A stretch of DNA of 64,000 bases from Paraspadella gotoi (taxonomy: Eukaryota > Chaetognatha): contig JBJCIZ010000239.1 of NCBI GenBank assembly GCA_051294375.1, forward strand, positions 5,305,656-5,369,655, written 5' to 3'. Each line of letters opens with the position of its first letter. Position 1 is the first letter of the stretch. The notes under the pieces are model-generated. The model was not told the origin of the DNA, did not search any database, and saw only the letters and a list, made by a program, of their open reading frames with translations. The position numbers were made by a program, and so were the translations under genes. Shown here one piece after another: positions 1 to 10,580 of the stretch.

Positions 1-42
1 ACTACTTTTTGACAACATATCTTTACTAATGAATATCTCATG

Positions 43-108
43 GTATACATCGGCGGTTAATTGGTTTAGCATAGTCACTTTCAAGAAATCGGTGGTCGTT
101 CGATGTAA
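43..108 (+). pseudogene. tRNA-Gly pseudogene, array member 1
   Basis: It resembles the intact tRNA from the 5' acceptor side through TTTAGCATAGTCACTTTCAAG. The acceptor and T-arm stems do not pair and the B box is corrupted. Confidence 0.6.
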
Positions 109-181
109 CTTTAATTATTTTTTTTTTTTATTAAAAAAGTACTTTTGACAACATATTTTTTACTAATGCAAAACTTACGGT

Positions 182-246
182 ATGCGTCAGCGGTGTATGT
201 GTTAGCATAGTTGCCTTTCAAGAAATCGGTCCTGTTTGGCGCGCAG
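182..246 (+). pseudogene. tRNA-Gly pseudogene, array member 2
   Basis: The 5' half (GCGTCAGCGGTGT, then TTAGCATAGTTGCC) is well kept. The anticodon loop has changed and the T-arm is lost. Confidence 0.65.
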
Positions 247-303
247 TTTTTTTTTATCAAAAAGTACTTTTGACAACATATTTTCTAATGCAATATCTCT
301 CTT

Positions 304-362
304 ATACGTCTGCTGCAATGGTTACCATAGTTTCCTTCAGGGTTCGATTCACCCCTGATGAT
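304..362 (+). pseudogene. tRNA-Gly pseudogene, array member 3
   Basis: A box region and B box (GGGTTCGATTC) are present, but the sequence between the anticodon and the T-arm is deleted, so the cloverleaf cannot form. Confidence 0.65.
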
Positions 363-440
363 TACTAAATAGCAGTTTTATTTAAAAGTTCTTAACCTTA
401 AGATGGTAATTACTCATGTTTTTACTAAAACGAGACCTAT

Positions 441-485
441 GCTTCAGTGGTTTAATGGTTAGCATAGTTGCCTTCAAACAGTTGT
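441..485 (+). pseudogene. tRNA-Gly pseudogene, array member 4 (3' truncated)
   Basis: GCTTCAGTGG then TTTAATGGTTAGCATAGTTG matches the intact tRNA. The match ends just after the anticodon region and no T-arm follows. Confidence 0.65.
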
Positions 486-583
486 TTGCGTTAAATAAAC
501 CACTGGAGTAATTTTTAAATCACATATTTTTTTATTCAAGATACTGAAATTACTGCGTATTTTACCCAGTGCCAATTTTCTCC

Positions 584-649
584 CATTTGTCAGTTGTTTG
601 CATGGTTGCCTTCTAAGCAGTTGATCAGGGTTCGATTCCCCACTAATGT
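584..649 (+). pseudogene. tRNA-Gly pseudogene, array member 5
   Basis: The anticodon arm and T-arm are close to the intact tRNA (TTGATCAGGGTTCGATTCCC). The D-arm is shortened and the anticodon loop reads CTTCTAA where the intact copy reads CTTCCAA. Confidence 0.65.
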
Positions 650-854
650 AACTTTTTTTTGTAACATAAAATACTTTGGCATGTGATGGTAATGAAAATG
701 AGTAACAGTTACTGTCAACCTTTTTCAATACTTCTAGCGTGTAATGTTAAGAAAAATTGACATCCAAGCTTTTGATTGCGGTTTAATTCCTCCCTGAAGC
801 ATATTTTCATTTTAAAGTAATTGTGCATAAGATTGTAATACTTTTAATAACGAC

Positions 855-927
855 GCATCAGTGGTGTAATGGTTAGCATAGTCGCTTTCTCAAGCAATTG
901 CACGGAGTTCAATTACCTCCTGACGCA
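855..927 (+). pseudogene. tRNA-Gly pseudogene, array member 6 (nearly complete)
   Basis: Full-length match with A box GTGGTGTAATGG. An extra base lies in the anticodon loop (TTTCTCAAG) and the T-arm B box is changed (GGAGTTCAATTACC). The outer acceptor bases GCATCAG and CTGACGC still nearly pair. Transcription may be possible, but a functional Gly tRNA is unlikely. Confidence 0.65.
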
Positions 928-1002
928 TTTTTGCCTCAAGAAATAATTTGGCATAATATTGTCATAACAATATATTTAAAAATAAAGTTACAAGTAGCTA
1001 CA

Positions 1003-1061
1003 GCGTCAGTGGTATAATGGTTAGCCAACAACTAATTGCTAAGCATTTCCCCGCTGATGCA
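1003..1061 (+). pseudogene. tRNA-Gly pseudogene, array member 7 (internal deletion)
   Basis: The acceptor ends GCGTCAG and CTGATGC and the A box GTGGTATAATGG are kept. The anticodon arm is scrambled and the T-loop is missing; the total is 59 nt. Confidence 0.65.
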
Positions 1062-1152
1062 AGTTATTGTTTGCATTTTTAAATAAATTTTATAATTATT
1101 CCTAATGTCTAATAGCTATTTCTTATATCCAAAAAAATAAAAACTTCGTCCA

Positions 1153-1234
1153 GGCTCTGTCAGTTGGGAAAAGCTTAGCTTACTTGCCCTCTCAGTCGGT
1201 TGATCCGAGTTCGATCTGGCATCTTGCAGAGCCA
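1153..1234 (+). pseudogene. tRNA-like element with a perfect acceptor stem
   Basis: GGCTCTG at the 5' end pairs over all 7 positions with CAGAGCC at the 3' end, followed by A in the discriminator position. A GAGTTCGATCT B-box-like segment lies inside. The length is 82 nt. The T-stem pairs poorly, so this is a decayed tRNA or a tRNA-like insertion. It is not clearly a member of the Gly family. Confidence 0.45.
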
Positions 1235-1433
1235 TAATTTTTTCTATTTAATTTATATTATTTAATATGTATGTATTTTTAAATCATATAAAATTATTTT
1301 TGTTTCTAATTTTTTTTATTTCTTTGTATATGTTAGCGTTGTCTTCTGGAAATAGCGGTTAAAATACTTTCTGCCCTAGTTTTCGGAGAGTTAAATCATA
1401 CATCATTCAATCATACATTATAAAACGCAACAT

Positions 1434-1505
1434 GCGTCAGTGGTGTAATGGTTAGCATAGTTGCCTTCCAAGCAGTTGATCGGGGTTCGATTCCCCGCTG
1501 ACGCA
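1434..1505 (+). tRNA. tRNA-Gly(UCC)
   Basis: This is a complete 71-nt cloverleaf plus discriminator A. The acceptor GCGTCAG pairs with CTGACGC (7/7). The anticodon stem at 1460-1464/1472-1476 encloses loop CTTCCAA with anticodon TCC at 1467-1469. The T-stem CGGGG/CCCCG is perfect around TTCGATT. A and B boxes (GTGGTGTAATGG and GGTTCGATTCC) are intact, and no CCA is encoded, as expected in eukaryotes. There is no intron. It is the only undamaged member of the surrounding array. It would decode GGA (and GGG by wobble) codons. Confidence 0.93.
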
Positions 1506-1517
1506 ACTCAATATTTG

Positions 1518-1521
1518 TTTT
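1518..1521 (+). terminator. Pol III T-run terminator of the tRNA-Gly gene
   Basis: The first run of four T on the sense strand lies 13 nt after the tRNA 3' end, the usual distance for RNA polymerase III termination. Confidence 0.55.
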
Positions 1522-1588
1522 ATAAAAAATTATATAAACTTAGTTATAAATATAGCGCCTTTTCTACATATAAGGGACAGGGATAGAC

Positions 1589-1668
1589 GGAGCGTCAGTG
1601 GGGAAAAACTAAGTGAAGGTTCCGTTCCGATCTCATAAATCGTGTTCGATAATCTACAGGCGAAGTCC
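1589..1668 (+). pseudogene. tRNA-Gly pseudogene, array member after the intact gene
   Basis: It starts with AGCGTCAGTGGGG, like the intact tRNA, and keeps a CGTGTTCGATAAT T-loop-like stretch. The stems are lost. Confidence 0.45.
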
Positions 1669-1778
1669 ATTTTAAAACTTTTAATTTTTAAAAATATTAT
1701 TTTGTTTAATCAAAGTTTTTTATTATATCTGTTAGTTATATTCCTTGGACTCGTGGTCCCAACATGAAACAAAAAAAA

Positions 1779-1941
1779 GCCTGTGGATAAGGGGCTAAGT
1801 CGGCTGAAGAGTTCCTTCCGCAAACCCCTCTTGAACCGATGGAACGGCTCCTGGGCTTGGAACCAAGTTTGTCCTCAAGCTTTCACCACAGGGTAGTTAC
1901 CATTGGGGATCGATCCCGGTACCTGACGGTCATGAGCTGAC
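1779..1941 (-). mobile_element. SINE-like dispersed repeat S1, copy 1 (partial)
   Basis: On the minus strand this shares ordered blocks with 37229-37460 and 53531-53821: TCAGGTAC, GGGATCGATCCCCAATGG, GTGAGGAC/TTGAGGAC, TGGTTCCAAGCCCAGGA, CCGTTCCAT and the 3' end CCTTATCCACAG. The 5' part present in the other copies is missing. No coding capacity is seen. It sits in the ABCB intron that follows exon 12 or downstream of the gene. Confidence 0.65.
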
Positions 1942-1984
1942 GTTGTTTACAGGCTTAAATAGCTCATAACTACAAGCATTTGAC

Positions 1985-2240
1985 GTTTTTAGTTGCAACT
2001 CTATAAGTCACTTTTCGGTCGGTCGGTTCGTCGGTCGGTCGGTCCGTCGGTATGTCTGTCCGTCGGTCTGTCCCGCTTACCCTTAAAAACGCTCATAACT
2101 TGCCCATAGATCGTTGCTCATTTGTTAAAAATCAAATCTAAGCGACGACTGGCGCCGCCTTTTGTTTTTAATGATAAGTAAAAAGAAGAGTAATGCGGCG
2201 CAACACGTTGGAATAACCGTTCCTTGTTTTTAAAATAAAC
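1985..2240 (-). mobile_element. Dispersed repeat R2, copy 1
   Basis: Read on the minus strand it runs from the block containing TGTTGCGCCGCATTA, through GGCGGCGCC and AACAAATGAGCAAC, to a (GACC)n-type tetranucleotide tract, then AAAAGTGACTTATAGAGTTG. The same ordered blocks occur at about 10085, 20010, 51545, 55215 and 59905. The repeat begins only about 10 nt after the splice donor of ABCB exon 12. Confidence 0.65.
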
Positions 2241-2244
2241 GAAC

Positions 2245-2344
2245 CTTCCTGCGCCTTTTGAAGAGCCTCTTGTACGACGGACTCGCTCTCCAGATCCAAA
2301 GCGGAAGTGGCTTCGTCCAACAGAAGGATGGACGGATTCCGAAT
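2245..2344 (-). CDS. ABCB1-like: ABCB exon 12: NBD1 Walker B and D-loop
   Basis: The acceptor is ATCTCTGCAG|ATTCGG and the donor CAGGAAG|GTTCGT; 100 nt, phase 0 to phase 1. It encodes [20 protein letters not shown] then [13 protein letters not shown]. The Walker B Asp and catalytic Glu are present. The next expected exon (H-loop IAHRLST) is not seen between 1 and 2244. Confidence 0.95.
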
Positions 2345-2842
2345 CTGCAGAGATTTTTTGGGAATTTTTGAATTTCAATTCATTTTAATTCGTTTAATGC
2401 AGTGATTGATTTATTGATTAGTTAGTTAAATAAATTGATACTTTGATTGACTCTTTTGTTTAATTATACAATTAGTGATTGAATAGATTTATTGATTTAT
2501 TTTTTGATTGATTGATTGATTGATTGATTTATTTATTTATTCTTTGAATGATTGATTGAAAACCCCATACCAACGCCCTGGCTATGGCGATCCTCTGCTT
2601 CTGTCCGCCCGACAACTGAGCTCCTCTTTCGCCGACGATCGTTTCGTACTTTTTCGGCAATCTGCAATTTTGGAAATCTGCAATCTGCAAGCTGCAATCT
2701 GCAAGCTGTAATCTGCAATCTGCTGTTTGAGATTTTTGAAAAAAAATGGAACCAATTCGTCGTTGTGGATTTTATTGCTGTTATTTTCGTTTTGGTCGAT
2801 GTCAAATATTTTAGGATAAAGAGTGAATGTTTCGAAATTAAA

Positions 2843-2883
<41 letters not shown>

Positions 2884-5734
2884 AACCTCGACACGAAATC
2901 GTGGGCGTTGGCCGCCTTGGCCGCCATCTTGATTTCGTCCATCGTCGCCTCCGGTTTCCCCAACCGGATGTTGGCTTCGATCGTGGTGGCGAAGAGAACC
3001 GGCTCTTGGCCCACGAGGCCGATGTTCTGGCGGAGGGAGCGGAGGCTTTTGGGGGGGAGAGAGAGAGAGAGGGCGGAGGGAGAGAGGAAAGAGAGAGTGG
3101 GCGGTAGGGAGAGAGAGGGAGCAAGAGAGAATTAGATAAGTGGAAGGAGGAAGAGAAGGGTGGGGAAAGGGGAGAAAAGGAAGGAAGATAAAGAAGTTAG
3201 AGAAGTTATAGAAGTTAGAGAAGTGGAAAGAAGGAGGATAAAGATCAAAATTTATGAATGTATGTATGATATTGTATATGTACCCGGGTTAAGCGGCCCG
3301 TCCCTCTTAACTGCTAGGCGACCACGGGGCTAGAACCCCGGAATTGTGGGTTTTGGAGGCGAATGACTTGCCACCTGCACCACCGGCAGCTAACGAACTT
3401 TTTAGTCCACTATAAAACCAAACGAAAGTTTTATTATATGAAAAGTAACTAAATTAAGAAGATTAAACATATATGAGTAATCTCATTCTCTAACCGCCCC
3501 CTAACCACCCCCTATTCACCCCTAACCTCCCGCCTAACCTCTCTCTCCCCCCTCCAAACTCACTCCATATCCCTCACGTCTCTGCCGTCCACCTCCACCG
3601 CTCCGCCGTCGACGTCGTAGAACCGCATCAGGAGCTGCAGAGCGGTAGATTTCCCGCAGCCGCTGCTGCCGACGAGGGCGACGCAGCGGCCGGGTCGGGC
3701 GGAGAGGGTGAGGTCGCGCAGGACGGGGACGCGGCGTCGGGTCGGGTAGGAGAAGCGGACGGATGAGAAGCGGACGTCGCCCGAGAAGCGGGAGATGGGA
3801 GAGCTAGGGGTGGCTGGGGTTTGAGGGGAGGAAATTGTAATAGAGGATATGTTAGTGAATGCTTTGCAAATTAATAATAATAATAATAATCATTTAAAAT
3901 TTTAACAAATTTAACAATAAAACGATAAAATTTTAATAAAGATCAAACAAAAATTATATAGATTATGCTTTAGTTTTTTCACTTGTTCCACCCTTTGATG
4001 TGAAAAAAAGCGAGAAAAACAAAAAAACAAAACAAAAACTGTTTTTTTTATATTTTTGCTGTCGAAGATTTTCTAACGGCGATAATTAAGTGGCAAAGAT
4101 CAAAAGGTTAAAGATTTAATGTCGGGGATAAAATATAAATGAACGAGAGAAAATGAGGAAAAGAAGGAAAGAAGAGGGAAAGAAAGAAGGAAAGAAAGAA
4201 GAAAAGAAGAGAAGATTATTAAGTGGAAAGAGAGAAAGAAAGATGAACGCCCGATTCGTTCCTTCATGAGGCTAATGTTTTCCTCTTTTCTTTCGCTTAG
4301 TTTTTTTTTTCTTCTTTTTTAATTCATGTTTTTTTTTTTTCACCAACCCCTCTACGAGACACTTTTCCCTCGGTCCGTCGGACGGTCGGTATGTCTGTCA
4401 GTCGGTCTGTCCCAATTTCGTTAAAAATGCTCAAAATGGTCCCACTCCCTCAGTCTCTCTCTCCCCCCCTCACCGTCAACGCCATCTATCTCCGGCTTCC
4501 GGTCGATGATCTCGTATATTTTGTGGGCGGCGCCTCTGGCGCTGGCGACTTCGCCAATGGTCGGGCCTGAAAAAAAAAGATATACACATATTATTAAAAT
4601 GAATATATATTCCAAGACTTATATCGTAATGTCGAGAGGCCAGGAGCAACCGTTCATGCTGGAGCTTTAAAATCATACTGCTTGTCTAACGTCGTCGTTT
4701 TATTAAAAAAAAAAAGAAAACCTACAAACTTTTATAAATAAACTTCAAACTTATGAAACAGATAAACCAAACATAAAATTCAAACGAATTCAACTACCCT
4801 AACCATGCGATAAAACGAAATAAATAAATATATAAATATAATATAAATATACAAATCTAATAAATTATTTGGCATCGATGCGCGAAACCAACAAAAACCG
4901 ATACATGAACGAACCAAACAGTTTTCTATAAACAAAAAAAAACCAAAAAAAGAACAAGAATGGACCTTCCAATGAGTTGCGCCGCAGAAATTTTATTTTC
5001 AAGTGTGATCACGTAATCACGTGATCACGTGACGACCTAACTAGGAAATTTATGTTTAACAAAGGTCTAATCGTCAATGACTTACCTGTACAGTTTCATT
5101 TACAATAACAAAATATTATGCAAAATATGCTTTTGTCATACTTTCTAATCACATAACCAAAGGTCTGTAAGCGTAGTTCTGTATGCGACTGCACAAGTAT
5201 GAAACATATGCAAAACAATCAATTGTAGATACCTTACTAGTCTGCCAAATATTTCATAAGTTAGGCTGCATTCAATTTAGGTTATGTAATCCTATTTTAA
5301 CTCGATCACGTGTCTGCACACGTATGATAAATATACACCTTCAAGGTCTTATGGAACCTTACCTTCAAACCAAATTGATGAACTATTATTACCTGAATTA
5401 TGTGAATTTATAATATAAGTTGAACGGACCCACGGACCCACAGACAGACCATCTGACCGACCGACCACCAACCAAAAAGCGACTTATTGAGTTGCACCGC
5501 AACGAAAAACCCTCGTGAAAACCACGAGGGTGAAATTCACGCGAATTCGCCCGCCATCAAAGGAGGAGGAGGAGGAAGAAGAGGAGGAGGAGGAAGAGAA
5601 AGAGGATATAATCGCTTTCGCGTTGATTCGAAGTTTGGGAGAAAATAGTAAACAGGAAAAATGGTAAACAATACTCACAATGAAGAAAAAGGGGGCGAGG
5701 GCGTTATTGAGGGAGAAGGAGTGGCAGCTTGGGT

Positions 5735-5809
<75 letters not shown>

Positions 5810-7935
5810 ATAGAATTGTACAAAATTATAATATAGACGGTAAAAAAAAAGAAATCGAGAAATAACTGGTAAAGAAAGTAATGAAAATAGTAGTAGAAAT
5901 AGAAAAGTAAGTAAGGAAGTACTCGGGAGAATATATTAAAAGAAAGGGTAGGAAAATTAAAGTGGAGGAAAGTAAAAGAAATTAGAGGAAAAGTGTTGGA
6001 AAATCGGAGAGAATAGAGGAAATGGTGGTAGGTTAAAGGAAAAGTGGAGGAAAGTAAAGAAAAGTGAAGTAAAATTGGAGGAAAGTAAAGAAAAGTGGAG
6101 GAAAGAAAAGAAAAGTGGAGGAAAAGTGGAGGAAAGTAAAGAAAAGTGAAGGAAAAGTGGAGGATAGGAAAGAAAAGTGGAGGAGGAGAAAGAAAAGTGG
6201 AGGAAGAGTGGAGAAAAGTAACAAAAAAGGTGGATGAAAAAGTAGAGTAAAATTTGTAGCTAGGGGAGAGGAAGTTGTGGCGCCAGGCGGGGGCGTATCC
6301 CGACGCCAGCGGGCGAGGTGACGTCCCGCCGGAAATTACGAACGTTAAGCGTCAACAAACGTCAACAAACGACGACGACAATGACGCCGATTATGGAGCG
6401 AGAATAGGACCTTGGGGGGCGAGATGGGCGACGACGACGACGACGACGATGACGATGAAGAGGTTGACGACGACGACCAAGTTATTTCGATTGGCAAAAC
6501 AGAAAAATAACGAGCTAAACGACGAAAACAACGACGAACATAAATCGATTTTCATTCCAACCGAAACTCGATCGATAGATGGCGGGGTCGTAATAAAACA
6601 AAAGGCACCGAGACAAACAAGAAAAAAAAATGAAAGTTTATAAATAAACATGTAATAATGATAAATATACAAAAATATGAAAATAATTTTAATAAATGTA
6701 TTCTTAAAAAGTTTAAAAAAAAACACTTCGATCGAGAACTACCTTCGATAGTAGAACAATGACGTTTTAAAAATAAATGAAATTATTAACAAAACAATTA
6801 CATTTTATGTTATTATATAAGAGGGATGACGGGCTTCAACCCACAAAAGCCTGTCTCCAAAGGGACAAGTTAAGTTATTTATTGAATGAAGGGCTAATAT
6901 TTATATTGGTTGTGTCAATTTCATAAGTGTATGTATAAACATTTATCAATATGTAAAAAAAAAGGTCGATTCCTCTTGTCTTCAGTTTAACGACCCCCGA
7001 GAGATTTCACCTTTTCTCTCTGCCTCTTTTTTTAAATTTCCTCTATCCAGTCTTTCCTTTTTTTGGGAGGTTCATCCCTCGACATCGCTTGTCATCATTT
7101 GTTTTCCTCTGTCATCCTGCCTCATCGTTTTACTCTGTCGTCTGTCTTCCTTTTTAAACGCTTTGCTTCTCGCCTTAGTTTTCTCCTTTTGTTTCTTTTT
7201 TCTCATTTTCTTTTTTCCTACTTCCTTATTCCTTCCTTTCTTTCTTTTTGCTTCTTTCTTCGTCTCTTTTCTTTCTCCCTTCCTCCCTCTCTCTTCCTAT
7301 GTCGTTCTTTTTCTTTTCTTTTCTTTTCTTTTACTTTCCCTTCATCCCTCCCTCACCTACCTCTTACCCCCCCCTTCCCCCTCTCCCTCCCGCTCCTCCC
7401 TCTCCTCCTCCCCCTACCGCGCTTCCAAACGAAAAAGCTGCCACCAAAACGGAGAAGAAAACTGTGACCAAATCTCGCGCCTGCGATTTCCTTGTTTCGC
7501 ACCATGAGGGATCCGTACCAGAAGGCGAGGGCGTAGGTGCGAAAATGCAGACGCATGGTCACGCCTGTGGTCAGATGGGGGTTGTGGACAGGGGGGGGGT
7601 GTGGGCGATAGGGGTTGTGTGGCGGCGATACATGATGGAAGACTTGAAAAAAGAATATCCTATCACAAATGATAATTTTGAAATTTCTTAAATCAAATTA
7701 ATATTACTAATATATTCTATATTTTCAGCTATTGTCGAATCCATTTTAATTTTTTACGTCGTAAAAAATTTTTAGTTTTGACTGAACGTTAATATAAAGA
7801 ATAGTTAAATTTGTATACAACTAGCATTTTGATCTAAACTTTTTTTTCTTACCGGAAAAAAATGTAATCAAATGACAACTAAGCGAAATCACTTCATTAT
7901 GCAAATTGAATTTAGTATACAAAAGGAAAGAAAGA

Positions 7936-8015
<80 letters not shown>

Positions 8016-8267
8016 AAGAGAGAGAGAGTTTGAGACAGCTCGCGAGTGATAGAGGGGGCGCCGTCCTGCGCGAATTTCAAATTACTTCCGGTGATGGGAA
8101 GTGATTGACGACGACGACAACGACGACGACAAAGACGACGATGAAGAAGATGAATTTGAAAACAAACAACTAAACGGACGACAACGACTACGACGACGAC
8201 ATTCAATATAACGGCGAAGGGAAACGGATAGGCTCCGCCCATAAACAACTGAACGCCAAATCATTTT

Positions 8268-8334
<67 letters not shown>

Positions 8335-8441
8335 TAGAGAGAGAAAGAGAAGAGAGAGAGAGAGAGAGAGAAGAGAGAGAGGAGAGTTGAAAGAGAAGAA
8401 GAAGAGAGAGAAAGAAAGAAAGAAAGAAGAAAGAAAGAAAT

Positions 8442-8480
<39 letters not shown>

Positions 8481-10539
8481 AGAGAGAAAGAGAAGAGAGA
8501 GAGAGAGAGAGAGAAAGAAACGAGCAGCGAGAAAGGAAGTAACAGAATGAAAGACATAGAAGTAGAAAGAAAAAGATAAGAAGAGAAGAAAGAAAGAAAG
8601 AAACAAAGAATAGGAAAGAGAGAGAGAATGAGAGAGAGAAGGAGATCCATTATGCAAAAAAATTCTGTCTGCCCGACGAAGATTCCAACCCATTCCGTTA
8701 AGTTTGATGGAGAAATATGGGAGACCGACAGAAACTTGGCCGACTTTAGGGTCGCCTAGACCGACTGAATGTAGGGTTGGGATGAGGGAAAAGAGACGTG
8801 AGAGGAAGAGGGAGAGACAAGACAGAGACAATTTTTTTTTTGAAAAGAGTCAATTTTTTGCGGCGAAAGATTTTGATCCGTTAATTTTCTCTCCCTCCTC
8901 TCTCTCTCTTCTCTCCTCTCTCTCTCTCGTCATTTCTCTCTTCTCTCGTCATACTCCCTCCTTTCCCTCGTTTCATTTAACTAAGTCCCACTTCAAAATT
9001 GGAAATAAAAACGTTGACAGAAAGGCATAAAGCAAATGAACGAAAATAAAGGGCGAAACAAACAAAATAATATACGAGAAATTAAACAATAAAATAATAG
9101 ATAAACTGCAACCCGAGTACAAAATATTGAGAGAGAGAGAGGAGAGAGAGAGAAGAGAGGAGAGAGAGAGTAGAAGAAAGAGAAGAGATGAGAGAACAGA
9201 GAGAGAGAGAGAGAGGAGAGCACAATAGCGGAGAGAGCTAAGCAAACGTAATTCAAAATAAGGAATCCGCCATGGTATTTAAGTAAATTTAATAACTCTT
9301 TAATAAGAAACTGCCTAAATAATCCATTTGGTTTCTTTCATCAATTGATTTTAAAAATTCATTATTTGTCTATGACCTAAAATTTTAAAAACGGTTAATT
9401 GGGACGGTTAATTGCCCATATTGTTAATTGCCCATTGGTGTAATTGCCCATTTGTTGATTGCCTTGCATTTGTTGATTTTGTAAATTGTTCCGCCTTCTA
9501 CCACAGAGAAGGCCAGAGATGAAGGCCTTGACTATCCCTTCTCTCGGCCTGTTTGAGCAATGACCTCCGGTAACCTGGCGCGCCTCCTTGTCTTGGCTCT
9601 CCGAAGCGGCCACTGTTCGGAATGCAGCTGATCGCCTGTTCGGCGCCGACCGCGCCTGATTGAAAAAAACAAAAATCTTTAATTTAAAACTCGTTCTAGT
9701 CCATGTAAATAACATTTCACATAAGCTGAAATAAAAAAATTAATCACACTTCATGATAGAGGAAGACGTGTGTGAGTTTAATTCACAGAGACTGCTGAGA
9801 GAGTCTTTATTGAAAGCCGAGCTGGTCATGCAATGATATTCTTATTGAAAGAGGGATACTTGCGCATTACGCACCCTTGTCTGTCCATCGCCAAAGTCAG
9901 TGGACAAAAAAGTTCCTTCAAGCCGAATGACTATATGTTTATAATGAGTGGTATCATTTCTAATATAGTTAAATTATTTTAAGAAGCGTGCCCGGCCAAC
10001 AAAAATGTTAAGTCCGTCCCTATCTCTAGCCATGAACAAACTTATATTGCCATCCAAACTAGACAAACTATTTTAGTTTGGCGAGCAAACTCTTAAGTTA
10101 ACTTTTTGGTACGGTCGGTGCCGTTGGTTTGTCTTGTCGATATGTCTTTTCTTGGTTCTGTCCCTACTTACGTTGAAAATACTTATAACTAATAGTGTTC
10201 GGTTGCTCATTTGTTAAAGACAGAAAAAAACTCTAAATCTAAAGCAACTATAGCGCCCCTTGTTGATTTTAAAGAAATCTATAAATAAAAGCAATAAAGA
10301 CGTGATTACAATGCAAGCGTGTCGTGTTTAATACGGAACATACAAGTGATAGAAAGTAAAGTAAAGATAATGCGGCGCAACACATTGCGAATAACCGTTT
10401 CCTTGTTTTATCACCACCAGCTAATAACCTTTTATATCTCGAGGTTCTAATTTTGGTCGTATTTATTTCTCGGGTTCTTGGTGACTCCCGCGCCGAGGAC
10501 CGTGTAGGGGCAACCTCGTTTGAAATTATTGTTTCTCTC

Positions 10540-10580
<41 letters not shown>

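Larger units (their letters stand above)
1..1770 (+). repeat. Decayed tandem array of tRNA-Gly units
   Basis: About ten tRNA-Gly-like segments follow one another in the same orientation at spacings of roughly 120-150 bp at the left end and wider further right. The first three are preceded by the same AT-rich spacer containing GTACTTTTGACAACATAT (near 7, 139 and 261), so the unit is tRNA plus spacer and the array arose by tandem duplication. Only the member at 1434-1505 keeps all stems. The array lies downstream of the last visible ABCB exon and, if that gene continues leftwards, inside one of its introns. Confidence 0.8.
4567..7417 (-). other. ABCB intron 7
   Basis: A 2.85-kb intron. It has AT-rich sequence, a CACGTG pair (5018-5031), an R2 fragment (5410-5510), GGA triplets (5560-5600), a (GA)n tract (5739-5812), a purine minisatellite (5940-6240), a GAC-rich segment (6365-6480), an R3 fragment (6828-6925) and a long pyrimidine stretch next to the exon 7 donor side (7000-7415). 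The family protein needs no further exon here. Confidence 0.65.
7565..9501 (-). other. ABCB intron 6
   Basis: Mostly compound (GA)n tracts (7937-8033, 8271-8520, 9128-9225), GAC triplets (8106-8205) and AT-rich DNA. TTAATTGCCCAT is repeated next to the exon 6 donor (9396-9452). Nothing coding is seen. Confidence 0.65.

Noticed and set aside
1-1770. CRISPR-like array
   Set aside because: The periodic units are tRNA-Gly genes with A and B boxes and variable spacing, in a eukaryotic setting.
1-2244. Search for the ABCB H-loop exon (IAHRLST)
   Set aside because: No matching codons with splice sites were seen on the minus strand; the region is tRNA array and repeats, so the gene must continue further left or end prematurely.
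5070-5200. Extra ABCB exon in intron 7 with donor CAG|GTAAGT on the minus strand (near 5085)
   Set aside because: All three frames have stops shortly after the only nearby acceptor, and the alignment of exons 7 and 8 to the family leaves no missing residues.
8082-8831. Long Ser/Leu-rich open frame
   Set aside because: It is (GA)n read on the minus strand; every frame of such repeats stays open. The same holds for all Ser-Leu and Arg-Glu frames over CT/GA tracts in the window.
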